Shown piece after piece: positions 47,758-57,259 of a DNA stretch of 64,000 nucleotides. This DNA comes from Zhongshania aliphaticivorans. Lineage in GTDB: Bacteria; Pseudomonadota; Gammaproteobacteria; Pseudomonadales; Spongiibacteraceae. Position 1 is the first letter of the stretch, and every line of letters begins with the position of its first letter. The notes beneath the pieces were generated by a model, which searched no databases, had not been told where the DNA came from, and saw only the letters and a list, made by a program, of their open reading frames with translations. Location: assembly GCF_902705875.1 (NCBI RefSeq), contig NZ_CACSIK010000002.1:62001-126000 (forward strand), given 5' to 3'. A program made the position numbers and the translations under genes.

Positions 47758-48374
47758 CAAAAATGGCAGATCCTAAGCGTAGTAAACGACTTCTTGGTTT
47801 GATACTGGGCATTCCAATTGCGGTAATTTTATTGTCGAGTGCGGTGTACTATTTAGCGAAAGAAAATATTGTCAATTTCCGTACTGTTAACCGGGGTACG
47901 TTAATTAACCCGCCGATGCAGCTAGGCGATCTTCACCCACAGCGCCTTGATGGCGGTGAGTTTCTCTTTGACCGCGCCGATTCACGCTGGGTGTATATGG
48001 TAGTTGGTGGCCGGGAATGTACCGATGCCTGCGAGCGTATGCTCTATTTAACACGTCAAACTCACACCGCACTTGGAAAAAAAGTTGGACGGGTGGAGTT
48101 AGTGTATCTGGCAGTAGACGGCCCGTTGTCTGCAAATCTTCGTGATTTCTTAGAGAGTGAACACAGTGATACCACGGTATTACATGTAAATGGCAATGAG
48201 TTTTTAGGTAAGTTACAGAATTTGGAAATAGACCCGTTTGATCCACAGGCATTTTATGTGGTTGATCCAAAGGGCTGGGTGATGATGTATTACCGCGCAG
48301 GTGATACCGAGCTACCAACGCTGACAACTTTAGGCAAGGACGTCCTTAAAGATATGGGGCGCTTGATTAAATAA
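47754..48374 (+). CDS. Sco-like membrane-anchored protein with a CxxxC motif
   Basis: A 206-residue protein with a single N-terminal helix (about 14-33) and a thioredoxin/Sco-like periplasmic domain. The motif ECTDAC (C-x3-C, near residues 87-91) resembles the copper-binding CPDVC of Sco proteins, but I see no equivalent of the conserved Sco histidine. The C-terminus contains FYVVDPKGWVMMYYRAG, close to Sco/SenC end strands. Similar unnamed genes stand between SURF1 and heme A synthase in pseudomonads. A role in copper or thiol chemistry of oxidase assembly is inferred. Confidence 0.72.
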   Translation: MTKMADPKRSKRLLGLILGIPIAVILLSSAVYYLAKENIVNFRTVNRGTLINPPMQLGDLHPQRLDGGEFLFDRADSRWVYMVVGGRECTDACERMLYLTRQTHTALGKKVGRVELVYLAVDGPLSANLRDFLESEHSDTTVLHVNGNEFLGKLQNLEIDPFDPQAFYVVDPKGWVMMYYRAGDTELPTLTTLGKDVLKDMGRLIK

Positions 48375-48410
48375 TCGGCTTAGTACAAATAGCAAACACG
48401 GAATTAGACA

Positions 48411-49460
48411 ATGGCATTATTTAATAATCCTGTGCAGCGAAAATCAGGCTTTCGCCTAACATTTGTTGCCTGCTTGGTGGCAGTTATTGTTTTAGGCATG
48501 GGGGTGTTTACTAGGTTGGCTGATGCTGGCTTAGGGTGTCCAGATTGGCCAACATGCTACGGCCATGTGCTCTGGCCCAGTGATGATCACGACGTGGCGC
48601 GTGCTAATGAAGCCTACCCAGATGCGCCAGTGGAACATGACAAAACATGGCCTGAAATGATTCACCGCTATTTGGCATCTAGCCTGGGTTTATTCACTAT
48701 TGCGATTCTAGTTGTTTCGCTTCGCAGCAAAGAAGCTAATCAACCGGTGAAGCTACCGGTTTTTCTACTCGCTTTTATCATTTTACAAGGCATGTTCGGC
48801 ATGTGGACGGTCACGTTAAAGCTGTGGCCGCAGGTTGTTACCGCACACTTACTGGGTGGCTTCACAACGCTAAGTATGTTGTGGTTACTCACATTGCGGC
48901 TGAATAATCATCACTGGCACATACCCGCAATTGATGAGAGAAAATTGTTATCAATAAAACCCTTTGCAGTTATTGGCTTGATTATAGTGATTGCTCAAAT
49001 AGCATTGGGGGGGTGGACTACATCAAACTATGCGGATATTGCGTGCCCAGATTTTCCGACATGTCAGGGTGCTTGGCTACCGCCAATGAATTTTGCTGAT
49101 GGATTTAATATTACCCAGCATATAGGGCCAAATTACCTAGGCGGTACCATGGACAATGCTGCTAGAGTGGCAATTCACTTTAGTCATCGACTTGGTGCGA
49201 TCATCACAGCCGCGTATTTAATATTTTTGTCTATAAAGTTGCTGCAACTGAGCTTACCTGCAGCAAAAAAATTGTCATATGGCATTTTGGTAGTCCTAGC
49301 AGTCCAAATTAGCTTGGGCATCAGTAATGTTGTGTTTCGTTTCCCGATTGATGTTGCCGTAGCGCACAACCTAGTCGGTGCATTGTTGTTGCTTACGCAG
49401 GTAACCACCACATATTTGGTATATACAGCGGTGGTAAACCGCGGGGGAATTCGAGTATGA
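48411..49460 (+). CDS. ctaA: Heme A synthase (COX15/CtaA)
   Basis: A 349-residue inner-membrane enzyme with eight helices that oxidises heme O to heme A. Motifs: [21 protein letters not shown] with the paired cysteines, [13 protein letters not shown] and HFSHRLGA with the heme-ligand histidines, TAHLLGG, and [12 protein letters not shown] repeated cysteine pair appears in the second half ([11 protein letters not shown]). It overlaps the heme O synthase gene by 4 bases, and both work in sequence. Confidence 0.95.
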   Translation: MALFNNPVQRKSGFRLTFVACLVAVIVLGMGVFTRLADAGLGCPDWPTCYGHVLWPSDDHDVARANEAYPDAPVEHDKTWPEMIHRYLASSLGLFTIAILVVSLRSKEANQPVKLPVFLLAFIILQGMFGMWTVTLKLWPQVVTAHLLGGFTTLSMLWLLTLRLNNHHWHIPAIDERKLLSIKPFAVIGLIIVIAQIALGGWTTSNYADIACPDFPTCQGAWLPPMNFADGFNITQHIGPNYLGGTMDNAARVAIHFSHRLGAIITAAYLIFLSIKLLQLSLPAAKKLSYGILVVLAVQISLGISNVVFRFPIDVAVAHNLVGALLLLTQVTTTYLVYTAVVNRGGIRV

Positions 49461-50368
49461 CGCAGTCACAGGCTGAGTCCGCAAACTGGCGAGATTATTA
49501 CGAGCTGTGTAAGCCCAATGTAGTGCTTTTGATGTTGCTAACCTCAGTGATTGGCATGTTTATGTCGGTACCTGGAATGGTGCCATGGGAGGCATTGGTT
49601 TTTGGTAACCTAGGTATAGGCTTATGTGCTGGAGCTGCAGCGGCAGTGAACCATCTTGTTGATAGCCGAATAGATTTGGTTATGGCGCGAACGCATAATC
49701 GGCCAATTGCTCAGGGTCGAGTGAAAACCCGTGATGCAGCAATTTTTGCAGCGGTCATTGGCGGCTTGGGAATGGCCATTTTGCTGATTAAAGTGAACCC
49801 ATTAACTGCATGGTTAACCTTGGCATCACTATTGGGTTACGCGGTGGTGTACACACTGTTTTTGAAGCGGGCTACACCACAAAATATTGTGATTGGTGGT
49901 ATTGCAGGTGCTGCCCCGCCATTGCTGGGGTGGACGGCGGTTACTAATCAAATTGATGGTCATGCTCTATTGCTGGTGTTAATTATTTTTATTTGGACAC
50001 CACCGCATTTTTGGGCGCTGGCAATTCATCGCCGTGATGATTACGCTAAAGTTGAAATTCCAATGCTGCCGGTGACCCACGGTATTGGTTACACCAAATT
50101 ACACACTCTGTTATATACAGTGTTGTTATTCGTGGTTACCTTATTACCATTTGCCACTGGCATGAGTGGGTCTTTATATCTGTTGGGGGCAGTGTGTCTT
50201 GGCATTGGCTTTTTGTACTGGGCAATTGTGCTGATGAGAGGCAATGATCCAAAAGCGCCAATGGCAACGTTTAAATACTCTATTGTGTATCTAATGGCAC
50301 TGTTTATGATCATGCTGTTAGATCATTATTTATTGCCGGCCATGACAATATTTGAGGTTGATTATTAA
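49457..50368 (+). CDS. cyoE: Protoheme IX farnesyltransferase (heme O synthase)
   Basis: A 303-residue UbiA-family prenyltransferase with about nine helices that attaches a farnesyl group to heme B. The aspartate-rich motif is [21 protein letters not shown] (split NxxxDxxxD), with the second loop [21 protein letters not shown]. Also called CtaB in this setting. It overlaps ctaA at its start, and its last base is shared with the SCO1 start (TAATG). Product heme O feeds heme A synthase for the oxidase. Confidence 0.96.
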   Translation: MTQSQAESANWRDYYELCKPNVVLLMLLTSVIGMFMSVPGMVPWEALVFGNLGIGLCAGAAAAVNHLVDSRIDLVMARTHNRPIAQGRVKTRDAAIFAAVIGGLGMAILLIKVNPLTAWLTLASLLGYAVVYTLFLKRATPQNIVIGGIAGAAPPLLGWTAVTNQIDGHALLLVLIIFIWTPPHFWALAIHRRDDYAKVEIPMLPVTHGIGYTKLHTLLYTVLLFVVTLLPFATGMSGSLYLLGAVCLGIGFLYWAIVLMRGNDPKAPMATFKYSIVYLMALFMIMLLDHYLLPAMTIFEVDY

Positions 50369-51036
50369 TGACTGAAGAGACGCAGGAAAGCGGCGCTGTA
50401 AAGCGCGAGCGCGGTATTAGATTAACAGTATTGGCGGTTGTTTCAGTAGCGATTATTTTCGTTGCCGGATTTTTTTATGCGTCTACTCGCGCCCGACCGA
50501 TGACCAGTGAAGAGCTGAAATCACAAGGCGCGTATTTATACGAAAATCCAAGGATGCTACCTAATTTCACCTTGGAAGATGACCGTAGCGAGCGTGTTAC
50601 CCCAGTGACATTTCAAGGTCAGTGGAGTTTGGTCTTTTTTGGATTTACGTATTGCCCAGATGTGTGCCCCACTACCCTTGCGCAGTTAAAAGCGTTTTAC
50701 CAAGAGTTAGAGCCAGAGGTGCAAGCTGATACTCAAATTTGGTTGGCAAGCGTTGATCCCGCTAGAGATACACCGGAACAATTACATAGCTACTTGGATT
50801 TCTTCCACCCAGCATTTAGGGGTGTTACAGGCGATTTCTTGGAAGTTCACCGTTTTGCTACATCATTAAATATACCATTCACCAAGGTTCCCGGTGGAGG
50901 CAGTAATTACTTGGTAGAGCATAGTGCAAATATTGCACTGATAAACCCACAGGGCCATTCGGTTGGATTTTTTAAAGCGCCCTTGGAAATCAGTAAAATG
51001 AAAAGAACATTTTTATCTATTCGCGAATATTATTGA
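50368..51036 (+). CDS. SCO1/SenC family copper chaperone
   Basis: A 222-residue protein with one N-terminal helix (about 17-38) and a thioredoxin-fold periplasmic domain. The copper ligands are C-x3-C in FFGFTYCPDVCPTTLAQL and the histidine in NYLVEHSANIAL. It loads copper into the CuA site of CoxB. Last gene of the oxidase operon; the next gene is convergent (znuB), with about 100 bases between them. Confidence 0.94.
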   Translation: MTEETQESGAVKRERGIRLTVLAVVSVAIIFVAGFFYASTRARPMTSEELKSQGAYLYENPRMLPNFTLEDDRSERVTPVTFQGQWSLVFFGFTYCPDVCPTTLAQLKAFYQELEPEVQADTQIWLASVDPARDTPEQLHSYLDFFHPAFRGVTGDFLEVHRFATSLNIPFTKVPGGGSNYLVEHSANIALINPQGHSVGFFKAPLEISKMKRTFLSIREYY

Positions 51037-51142
51037 GTTGACCCCGCCCCTGCTCTTTGAGGCAATGTGCTGAGGCGGGCAAATAAAGCCCGAATAATAC
51101 GAAATTGAAATGGTGTGAGTACGTTTTATTGTTGGCTTGCCG

Positions 51143-51946
51143 TTATTTGCGTCGATAGCTAGGTGCTAGTTGCCCAAGTACAAACAAGCCGCCTGCGCCA
51201 AGAACAATGCTAGGGCCAGCAGGGGTGTCCCAGTACCATGCACCGGCAAGCCCTGCTATTACCGCGATAGCGCCGCAGATTATTGCTAATATTGCGGCCT
51301 GTTCTGGGCTGCGGGCAAAGCGGCCTGCTGCTGATGCAGGAATGATAAGCATCGCTGTAATGAGCAATACACCCACTATTTTCATTGCTACAGCCACGGT
51401 TGCTGCAACCATTAGCATGAGCAGTAAGCGCAGGCGTTTTACAGGTAAACCTTCGACTTCGGCAAGCTCGGCGTGGGCGGTAACGGCAACTAATGCATGC
51501 CAGTAGCGGCACAGTAAAGCGAATACCAAGAAACAGATTCCTCCAAGACTGATTAGATCCTCTTTTTCAATTGCGAGTAAATCGCCAAACAAAAAAGCGT
51601 TTAAATCTAATTGCATATTATCTAGGAACGAAATTAATACTAAGCCGAGTGCAAGGCTGCTATGCGACAAGATGCCCAGCAGGCTATCTAGTGCAATATC
51701 TCTCCACCACTGTAAGACAAACAGGACGAAGCCAATAAGTAAGCAGGTGAAAAGGACGCTGTATTGTAAATTTAGCTGCAAGGCGAGCCCCAGTGCTAGC
51801 CCAAGCAGCGCTGAGTGTGCAAGGGTGTCACCGTAATAGGCCATGCGCTGCCAAGTCACTAGTGCACCGAGGGGGCCGCACAAGGCAGCAACAAGCAAGC
51901 CGGCAATTAAAGCATAAAGAAGAATATCAATCATGGTGGTGCTCAC
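51143..51946 (-). CDS. znuB: Zinc ABC transporter permease ZnuB
   Basis: A 267-residue integral membrane protein with about eight helices of the ABC-3 family. Recognisable blocks are GPLGALVTWQRMAYYGDTLAHSALLGLALG and the EAA-like ALVAVTAHAELAEVEGLPVKRLRLL loop that contacts the ATPase. It forms the channel for high-affinity zinc uptake from periplasmic ZnuA. The start overlaps znuC by 20 bases. Last gene of the zur-znuC-znuB transcript. Confidence 0.94.
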   Translation of the reverse strand: MSTTMIDILLYALIAGLLVAALCGPLGALVTWQRMAYYGDTLAHSALLGLALGLALQLNLQYSVLFTCLLIGFVLFVLQWWRDIALDSLLGILSHSSLALGLVLISFLDNMQLDLNAFLFGDLLAIEKEDLISLGGICFLVFALLCRYWHALVAVTAHAELAEVEGLPVKRLRLLLMLMVAATVAVAMKIVGVLLITAMLIIPASAAGRFARSPEQAAILAIICGAIAVIAGLAGAWYWDTPAGPSIVLGAGGLFVLGQLAPSYRRK

Positions 51947-52676
51947 AGATCACGTCACCATGGATGTCGTGTTGATGGTCGTGGTCGTGTTGGTAAAGTG
52001 CGATAGCTTCCGCGTGGCGCCGGCCGAATAGTGATAAATAGGCAGGGTCGTTACTGACATGCTCAGGGTGGCCGTGACAGCATATATGCTGATTAAGGCA
52101 GATTACGGTGTCGGTTTGGGCCATTACCCAGTGCAAGTCATGAGACACCATAAGAACCGCACAGCCGAGTGTGTCGCGTAAATTATTAATAAGCTCATAG
52201 AGCTCAGTTTGACCGTTAATATCCACACCCTGTGCGGGTTCGTCTAACACCAGTAAATTGGGGTTGCTGAGCAGTGCGCGACTTAGTAATACACGCTGTG
52301 TCTCACCTCCAGAAATATCATTTAGTGGGCGTTTACGTAAGTGATTAACCCCAGTGCGCTCAAGCGCAGCCTCTATTTGCTTTGCGCCACGTCGGGTCAT
52401 TGCCAAAAATCGTTCTACACTCAAAGGCATTAATGGGTTCAGAGTCAGCCGTTGCGGCATATAACCAATATTAATGCCGGGCTGTCTAAACACGGTACCT
52501 TGATCGGGCTTAGTTAAACCAAGGGCGATCTTTATTAATGTGCTTTTGCCAGCACCATTAGGGCCAATGATAGTCATTATTTGGCGCGGTTTAAGGCTAA
52601 GGCTGACATCAATAAGCAGGCTTTGGTGCAGGTGCTTTAGAGAAATTTTATCTAAAGTTAATAGGGGGTCAGTCAT
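51927..52676 (-). CDS. znuC: Zinc ABC transporter ATPase ZnuC
   Basis: A 249-residue ATPase with Walker A GPNGAGKST, signature ISGGETQRVLLSRAL, Walker B LLVLDEPAQGVD and the switch histidine in VSHDLHWV. It energises zinc uptake through ZnuB. The C-terminus is histidine- and aspartate-rich (HDHDHQHDIHGD, CEHHHD), a likely zinc-binding tail as in other ZnuC proteins. The ATG lies inside the last codons of zur, an 8-base overlap. Confidence 0.95.
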   Translation of the reverse strand: MTDPLLTLDKISLKHLHQSLLIDVSLSLKPRQIMTIIGPNGAGKSTLIKIALGLTKPDQGTVFRQPGINIGYMPQRLTLNPLMPLSVERFLAMTRRGAKQIEAALERTGVNHLRKRPLNDISGGETQRVLLSRALLSNPNLLVLDEPAQGVDINGQTELYELINNLRDTLGCAVLMVSHDLHWVMAQTDTVICLNQHICCHGHPEHVSNDPAYLSLFGRRHAEAIALYQHDHDHQHDIHGDVICEHHHD

Positions 52677-52995
52677 TACCGCCTACCTTTTGGCAAGGCC
52701 AATAGCAGCCGACAAATGTATTTAAAGAAGGGGTGCAGTGTATCAAGCCATTTTTAATTAAAATGTATTGGGCGCGATAGAGCGTAGGCGGTGTGGTTAG
52801 TCGGGCACACGTTTTCTTAAGTATTTCAAAAATGCTATACGCTCCGATAGGTTGGCGGCTTGTCCATACGCATTTTAAAACGTGTTTGCGAATGCGGGTA
52901 AACTTAGCTTGGTGGTGCCGACAAGTTCTATTTGCTTGGCTTATGACGTCGTCGACACAGAGCTGATGATTGTGTTGTTCAGCAATAATACGCAT
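52669..52995 (-). CDS. zur: Zinc uptake regulator Zur, apparently lacking the C-terminal domain
   Basis: A 108-residue Fur-family protein. The N-terminal winged helix is intact (about 25-95: KFTRIRKHVLKCVWTSRQPIGAYSIFEILK, PPTLYRAQYILIKNGLIH, SLNTFVGC). Full Zur proteins are about 150-170 residues, and the part after the SLNxFxGC block normally holds the CxxC structural zinc site and the dimerisation domain. Here only about 12 more residues follow (WPCQKVGGND) before the stop, which lies inside znuC. No second-frame remnant fits, because znuC starts at once. It may be a deletion product or a shortened regulator; loss of zinc sensing is possible. Confidence 0.72.
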   Translation of the reverse strand: MRIIAEQHNHQLCVDDVISQANRTCRHHQAKFTRIRKHVLKCVWTSRQPIGAYSIFEILKKTCARLTTPPTLYRAQYILIKNGLIHCTPSLNTFVGCYWPCQKVGGND

Positions 52996-53021
52996 CTAGT
53001 TCTAATTTGCGTGAAAATAAA

Positions 53022-53038
53022 ATGATATAGTATTGCAT
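53022..53038. promoter_or_regulatory. Candidate Zur box
   Basis: ATGATATAGTATTGCAT resembles the Zur operator core ATGTTATAATATAACAT (13 of 17 positions) and is an imperfect palindrome. It lies 27 bases before zur and 32 bases before znuA, in the divergent zur/znuA promoter gap. Confidence 0.6.
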
Positions 53039-53069
53039 TGGGGCAGTATTAAACAATGGGGAAGATTAG

Positions 53070-53924
53070 TTGAGAGTATTAGTTTGGTGGGTATTGGCAG
53101 CTTGCATGCTCGGTAATTCAGCATGGGCTGACAGTGACAAGCCAATTGTATTATCTAGTATTATGCCCCTGCACTTGATCGTTAGCGATATTGGCGGAGA
53201 GGCGATTAGCGCTGAGTTGTTGGCACCTGCAACGATATCGCCTCACGATTTTCAATTACGCCCCTCCGATGCAAAACGAGTTCACTCTGCCGATGTTGTG
53301 CTTTGGGTGGGCCCGATGCTTGAAACCTATTTGGCTAAGTTACTGCGTAAGCAAGAGCATGCGGTTGTGCTCTACCCTGCTTTAGGCAGTGATCAAGACC
53401 CTCATGTTTGGATGGATGCGGATGAGGTGCAGAGTATTGCACGCCGTGTCGCACGTATATTGTCAGATCGAATACCTTCACGCGGGGCGTATTTTCATGC
53501 AAATGCAGCGCGTTTTAGTACAGAGTTTCGCCAGTATGATAAAGAGCTAAAAGAAGAGATAGCGCGACATAAGCACCAAGCGTATCTATTGTTGCATGAC
53601 GGCTTTAGCCGATTTGAGCAACACTACGGTTTGCCTGCAGGAGAGATGGTGGTATCTGGCTCTGATCGATTACCTGGAGCGCGACATATAGTCCAGCTGC
53701 GTGAGCGATTACAGTCAGGAGAATTTGCCTGCGTGTTCCGTGAGCCGCAATATGCTCCGGCAATGTTAAATGCCTTAGTGGCAGGTATAGATATTCCGGT
53801 GATAGAAATTGACCCGCTGGGTGCTAGTCGTGCTGTTCCGAGCGCAAATGCAGGTGCTGACGGTTTTTTGGGTTTATACCGTCAGCTCGGGCAGGCGTTT
53901 CTCGCCTGTTTTGATCAGCCATAG
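53070..53924 (+). CDS. znuA: Zinc ABC transporter substrate-binding protein ZnuA
   Basis: A 284-residue periplasmic metal receptor with a signal peptide (cleavage after WA near residue 20). Zinc ligands are visible in SIMPLHLIVSDI, ISPHDFQLRPSDAKRV, DPHVWMD and the C-terminal PVIEIDPLGAS. The histidine-rich loop usual in ZnuA is absent: only a short ALGSDQDP stretch joins the first two ligand segments. The start is TTG at 53070 with GGGGAAG 8 bases upstream. Divergent from zur-znuCB. Confidence 0.9.
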   Translation: MRVLVWWVLAACMLGNSAWADSDKPIVLSSIMPLHLIVSDIGGEAISAELLAPATISPHDFQLRPSDAKRVHSADVVLWVGPMLETYLAKLLRKQEHAVVLYPALGSDQDPHVWMDADEVQSIARRVARILSDRIPSRGAYFHANAARFSTEFRQYDKELKEEIARHKHQAYLLLHDGFSRFEQHYGLPAGEMVVSGSDRLPGARHIVQLRERLQSGEFACVFREPQYAPAMLNALVAGIDIPVIEIDPLGASRAVPSANAGADGFLGLYRQLGQAFLACFDQP

Positions 53925-53954
53925 TCGGCAGCGACTCATATAAGAGCTAAACGC

Positions 53955-54221
53955 TTATTTGTCGATGCGTGGCGTCATTACGCGACTAATCTGATTGTCT
54001 AGCTCAGTGTTTAGGCTGGCAGCAACAATATCTAGATTTTTTTCCAAGAAGCGCTCGGCTGAGTACTGGCTTGTGTACTCAGTAGCCAGTTCTTGGCGGG
54101 TGTCGTTTTTGATCTCGTTGTAAGCTAAGACCATTGGCTCATCGGCTGCAACATTGGGTTCTGCGGCAGTGGCGATGGTGCTGGCAACCAGGATAAGGAT
54201 TGCGCTGATAGTTTTGTTCAT
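53955..54221 (-). CDS. Small secreted hypothetical protein
   Basis: An 88-residue protein with a Sec signal peptide (MNKTISAILILVASTIATA, cleavage before AEPN). The mature part is about 68 residues, acidic and helical, without cysteines (NEIKNDTRQELATEYTSQYSAERFLEKNLD). No family recognised. It lies alone between znuA and polA, with a ribosome site GAGGAGA and a 19-base inverted repeat some 60 bases upstream. Function cannot be inferred from neighbours. Confidence 0.68.
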   Translation of the reverse strand: MNKTISAILILVASTIATAAEPNVAADEPMVLAYNEIKNDTRQELATEYTSQYSAERFLEKNLDIVAASLNTELDNQISRVMTPRIDK

Positions 54222-54279
54222 GTGAGTTCTCCTCTCAATATAGGCATGTTTGGCCTGTTACGAGATAATTGGTTACCTC

Positions 54280-54298
54280 GTGTTACATAAGGTAACAC
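54280..54298. promoter_or_regulatory. Palindrome upstream of the small secreted-protein gene
   Basis: GTGTTAC and GTAACAC are separated by 5 bases. The half element GGTAACA recurs at 54391-54397. It lies in the divergent promoter gap between the small secreted protein and polA and looks like an operator. The regulator is unknown. Confidence 0.35.
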
Positions 54299-54480
54299 AA
54301 AATCGAAAGGAGTCCGCTTAATTTTTGTTAATTTTCCGTTAATGTGGCAAATTACCTAGGTCTCGATGTGTCATGGATGTGAAAAAAGGTAACATTCGCC
54401 GTTTTTTGAGAGGCTGATGTTGCTTGGTCGGCTCGTGGTACACTTCCGCCTTTCACTAAACAAAGCGCAAATTCACTCCT

Positions 54481-57246
54481 ATGACAGCAATAAAACCTCT
54501 AGTTCTCGTTGATGGCTCCTCTTATCTGTATCGTGCGTTTCACGCTTTACCCCCGCTGAATACATCTAAAGGCCAACCTACCGGTGCTATCAAAGGGGTT
54601 ATTAATATGTTGCGACGTTTACAGAAAGATTACCCCGATAGCCCTATCGCCGTTGTGTTTGATGCCAAGGGCAAAACGTTTCGGGATGATATGTATCCGC
54701 AATATAAAGCGCAGCGCCCCCCTATGCCGGATGATTTACGTAGCCAAATTGAGCCCATCAATGCCATTGTGGATGCAATGGGTTTGCCGCGATTAGTGAT
54801 AGAGGGGGTTGAGGCAGATGATGTTATTGGAACCTTGGCGGCCCAAGCGAGTGGTGAGAGGCCGGTGTTGGTCTCTACTGGCGATAAAGATATGGCGCAG
54901 TTAGTGAATGAGCATGTAACTCTTGTTAACACAATGACCGATACGGTAATGGATGTGGCGGGGGTAAATACTAAGTTTGGTATCCCTCCGGAGCTGATTA
55001 TCGATTTTTTAGCGTTAATGGGCGACAAAGTAGACAATATACCGGGGGTGGCTGGCGTCGGCGAAAAAACGGCGCTCGCTCTGCTGCAGGCCTTGGGAGG
55101 TTTGGAGGATATATATCAAAATCTAGATAAAGTACCTGATTTGGCCATGCGTGGCGCAAAGGGTGTGGCCAAAAAGCTAACAGATCAGCGCGAACAAGCT
55201 TTTCTTTCCTATACATTGGCAACCATAAAGTGTGATGTTCCCCTCGATGTGTCAGTGCCAGAATTATTGCCTAATAGTCCTGATAAGACTCGGTTACTCA
55301 GTTTATTTACAGAGTTTGAGTTTAAAACCTGGGTGCAAGAATTAAGTAGAGATGAGCGTACAGAATTAATAAATGAATCAAAGGCTTCAGATGTGCCGTC
55401 AGATGATGCCCTTGATGCCGTTCCCGCGTTTACAGGAACACCTGATTATCAGCTAATCCTTACTCAATCTCAGTTTACTCATTGGTTAGATAAACTGAAC
55501 AATGCCCCACTATTTGCGTTTGATACGGAAACGACTAGCTTAAACTACATGCAGGCGCGGGTGGTTGGGGTGTCTTTTGCTGTCAATATGGGTGAAGCGG
55601 CCTACTTACCCTTTGGCCATGATTACTTGGATGCACCTGATCAGCTAGCTGAGAACGACGTACTGGCAGCATTGAAGCCAATACTCGAAGACCATAACAA
55701 ACTCAAACTTGGCCAGAATTTAAAATACGATGCAAATGTCCTCGCTAATCATGGCATTACTCTGCGTGGTATAGCCGAAGACACCATGCTTGAATCCTAC
55801 GTCTTGGATTCTGTTGGCAGCCGGCATGATATGGATACCTTGGCTTTAAAATACCTAGACCGCAGCACAATACATTTTGAAGATATTGCGGGAAAAGGCG
55901 CAAAGCAGCTTACTTTCAACCAGATTGCCTTAGAAGAAGCGGCACCCTATGCGGCAGAAGATGCAGATGTCACATTGTGTTTGCACCATGTTATGGCCGC
56001 AAAATTAAAAGCGAGCCCATCTCTGATGTCCGTGTACCGAGACATTGAATTACCCTTAGTGTCAGTGTTATCTCGCATTGAACGTAATGGCGCGCTGGTA
56101 AGCCGTGAGTTGCTTGGCAGCCAAAGCCATGAGCTGGGGTTGAAAATGCAGGCCTTAGAGAAGGAAGCCTACGACTTAGCGGGCGGCGAGTTCAATTTAG
56201 CCTCGCCTAAGCAGCTAGGAGAAATTCTTTTTGAGCGTTTGAATATTCCTGTAATAAAGAAAACCCCCAAAGGAGCGCCGTCAACTGCCGAAGAGGTGTT
56301 GGTGGAGTTGGCTCATGATTATCCGCTGCCAAAAGTGATTTTGGAGCATCGGGGTATGGCTAAGTTGAAGTCTACCTACACCGACAAATTGCCGCTCTTA
56401 ATAGATCCCAAGACGGGTCGTATTCACACCTCTTATCACCAAGCTGTTGCCGCGACTGGGCGTTTGTCTTCGTCTGATCCAAATTTGCAAAATATCCCTA
56501 TTCGCAGTGCAGAGGGCCGGCGGATACGTCAGGCATTTATTGCCCCATCTGGCTACGTTATTTTGGCTGCAGATTACTCGCAAATTGAGCTGAGAATTAT
56601 GGCCCATCTGTCAGAAGATCAGGGCTTGATAGACGCATTTGCGCGAGGCGAAGATATTCACCGAGCAACTGCGGCAGAAGTATTTGGTGTCGCTGTTGAT
56701 GAGGTGAGTGATGAGCAGCGGCGAAACGCCAAGGCGATAAATTTTGGTTTGATTTATGGCATGTCGGCATTCGGCTTGGCGCGACAGTTACATATTGGTC
56801 GTAAAGAGGCGCAGGAGTATATAGATCTTTATTTTGAGCGCTATCCTGGCGTGCTTCGTTATATGGATGAAACAAGAGTGCTAGCGGCAGAAAAAGGTTT
56901 TGTCGAAACCTTGTTTGGTCGGCGGTTATATCTTCCTGAAATCAACGCCAGTAATGGTATGCGTAGGCAGGCCGCTGAGCGCACGGCAATAAATGCCCCT
57001 ATGCAGGGGACAGCGGCAGATATAATTAAACGCGCCATGATATCTGTGGATCAGTACTTATCCGATAGTGGGATTGATGCCAAATTGATTATGCAGGTTC
57101 ATGATGAACTGGTTTTAGAAGTTGCCCCGGCAGCCCTAGACGAAGTAAAGGCTGAGCTTAGTAAATTGATGATGGCGGCAGCAAAATTGGCTGTGCCATT
57201 AGAGGTGGGGATGGGGACAGGCGCAAACTGGGATGAGGCGCATTAA
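54481..57246 (+). CDS. polA: DNA polymerase I
   Basis: A 921-residue enzyme with all three activities. The 5'-3' exonuclease domain (about 1-290) has [28 protein letters not shown] and the ADDVIGTLA and GDKDMAQLV acidic sites. The 3'-5' proofreading domain (about 325-520) keeps its catalytic residues ([10 protein letters not shown] and the AAEDADVT exo III). The polymerase domain has motif [19 protein letters not shown], motif [22 protein letters not shown], and motif [12 protein letters not shown]. Length is typical. It fills Okazaki gaps and repairs DNA. A strongly structured region with a terminator follows, before engB. Confidence 0.98.
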   Translation: MTAIKPLVLVDGSSYLYRAFHALPPLNTSKGQPTGAIKGVINMLRRLQKDYPDSPIAVVFDAKGKTFRDDMYPQYKAQRPPMPDDLRSQIEPINAIVDAMGLPRLVIEGVEADDVIGTLAAQASGERPVLVSTGDKDMAQLVNEHVTLVNTMTDTVMDVAGVNTKFGIPPELIIDFLALMGDKVDNIPGVAGVGEKTALALLQALGGLEDIYQNLDKVPDLAMRGAKGVAKKLTDQREQAFLSYTLATIKCDVPLDVSVPELLPNSPDKTRLLSLFTEFEFKTWVQELSRDERTELINESKASDVPSDDALDAVPAFTGTPDYQLILTQSQFTHWLDKLNNAPLFAFDTETTSLNYMQARVVGVSFAVNMGEAAYLPFGHDYLDAPDQLAENDVLAALKPILEDHNKLKLGQNLKYDANVLANHGITLRGIAEDTMLESYVLDSVGSRHDMDTLALKYLDRSTIHFEDIAGKGAKQLTFNQIALEEAAPYAAEDADVTLCLHHVMAAKLKASPSLMSVYRDIELPLVSVLSRIERNGALVSRELLGSQSHELGLKMQALEKEAYDLAGGEFNLASPKQLGEILFERLNIPVIKKTPKGAPSTAEEVLVELAHDYPLPKVILEHRGMAKLKSTYTDKLPLLIDPKTGRIHTSYHQAVAATGRLSSSDPNLQNIPIRSAEGRRIRQAFIAPSGYVILAADYSQIELRIMAHLSEDQGLIDAFARGEDIHRATAAEVFGVAVDEVSDEQRRNAKAINFGLIYGMSAFGLARQLHIGRKEAQEYIDLYFERYPGVLRYMDETRVLAAEKGFVETLFGRRLYLPEINASNGMRRQAAERTAINAPMQGTAADIIKRAMISVDQYLSDSGIDAKLIMQVHDELVLEVAPAALDEVKAELSKLMMAAAKLAVPLEVGMGTGANWDEAH

Positions 57247-57259
57247 CTTGCGCAATGGT

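Noticed and set aside
51061-51095. CGGGC/GCCCG hairpin between SCO1 and znuB as a terminator
   Set aside because: The stem is only five pairs with an A/T-rich loop and no T run in either direction; too weak to call.
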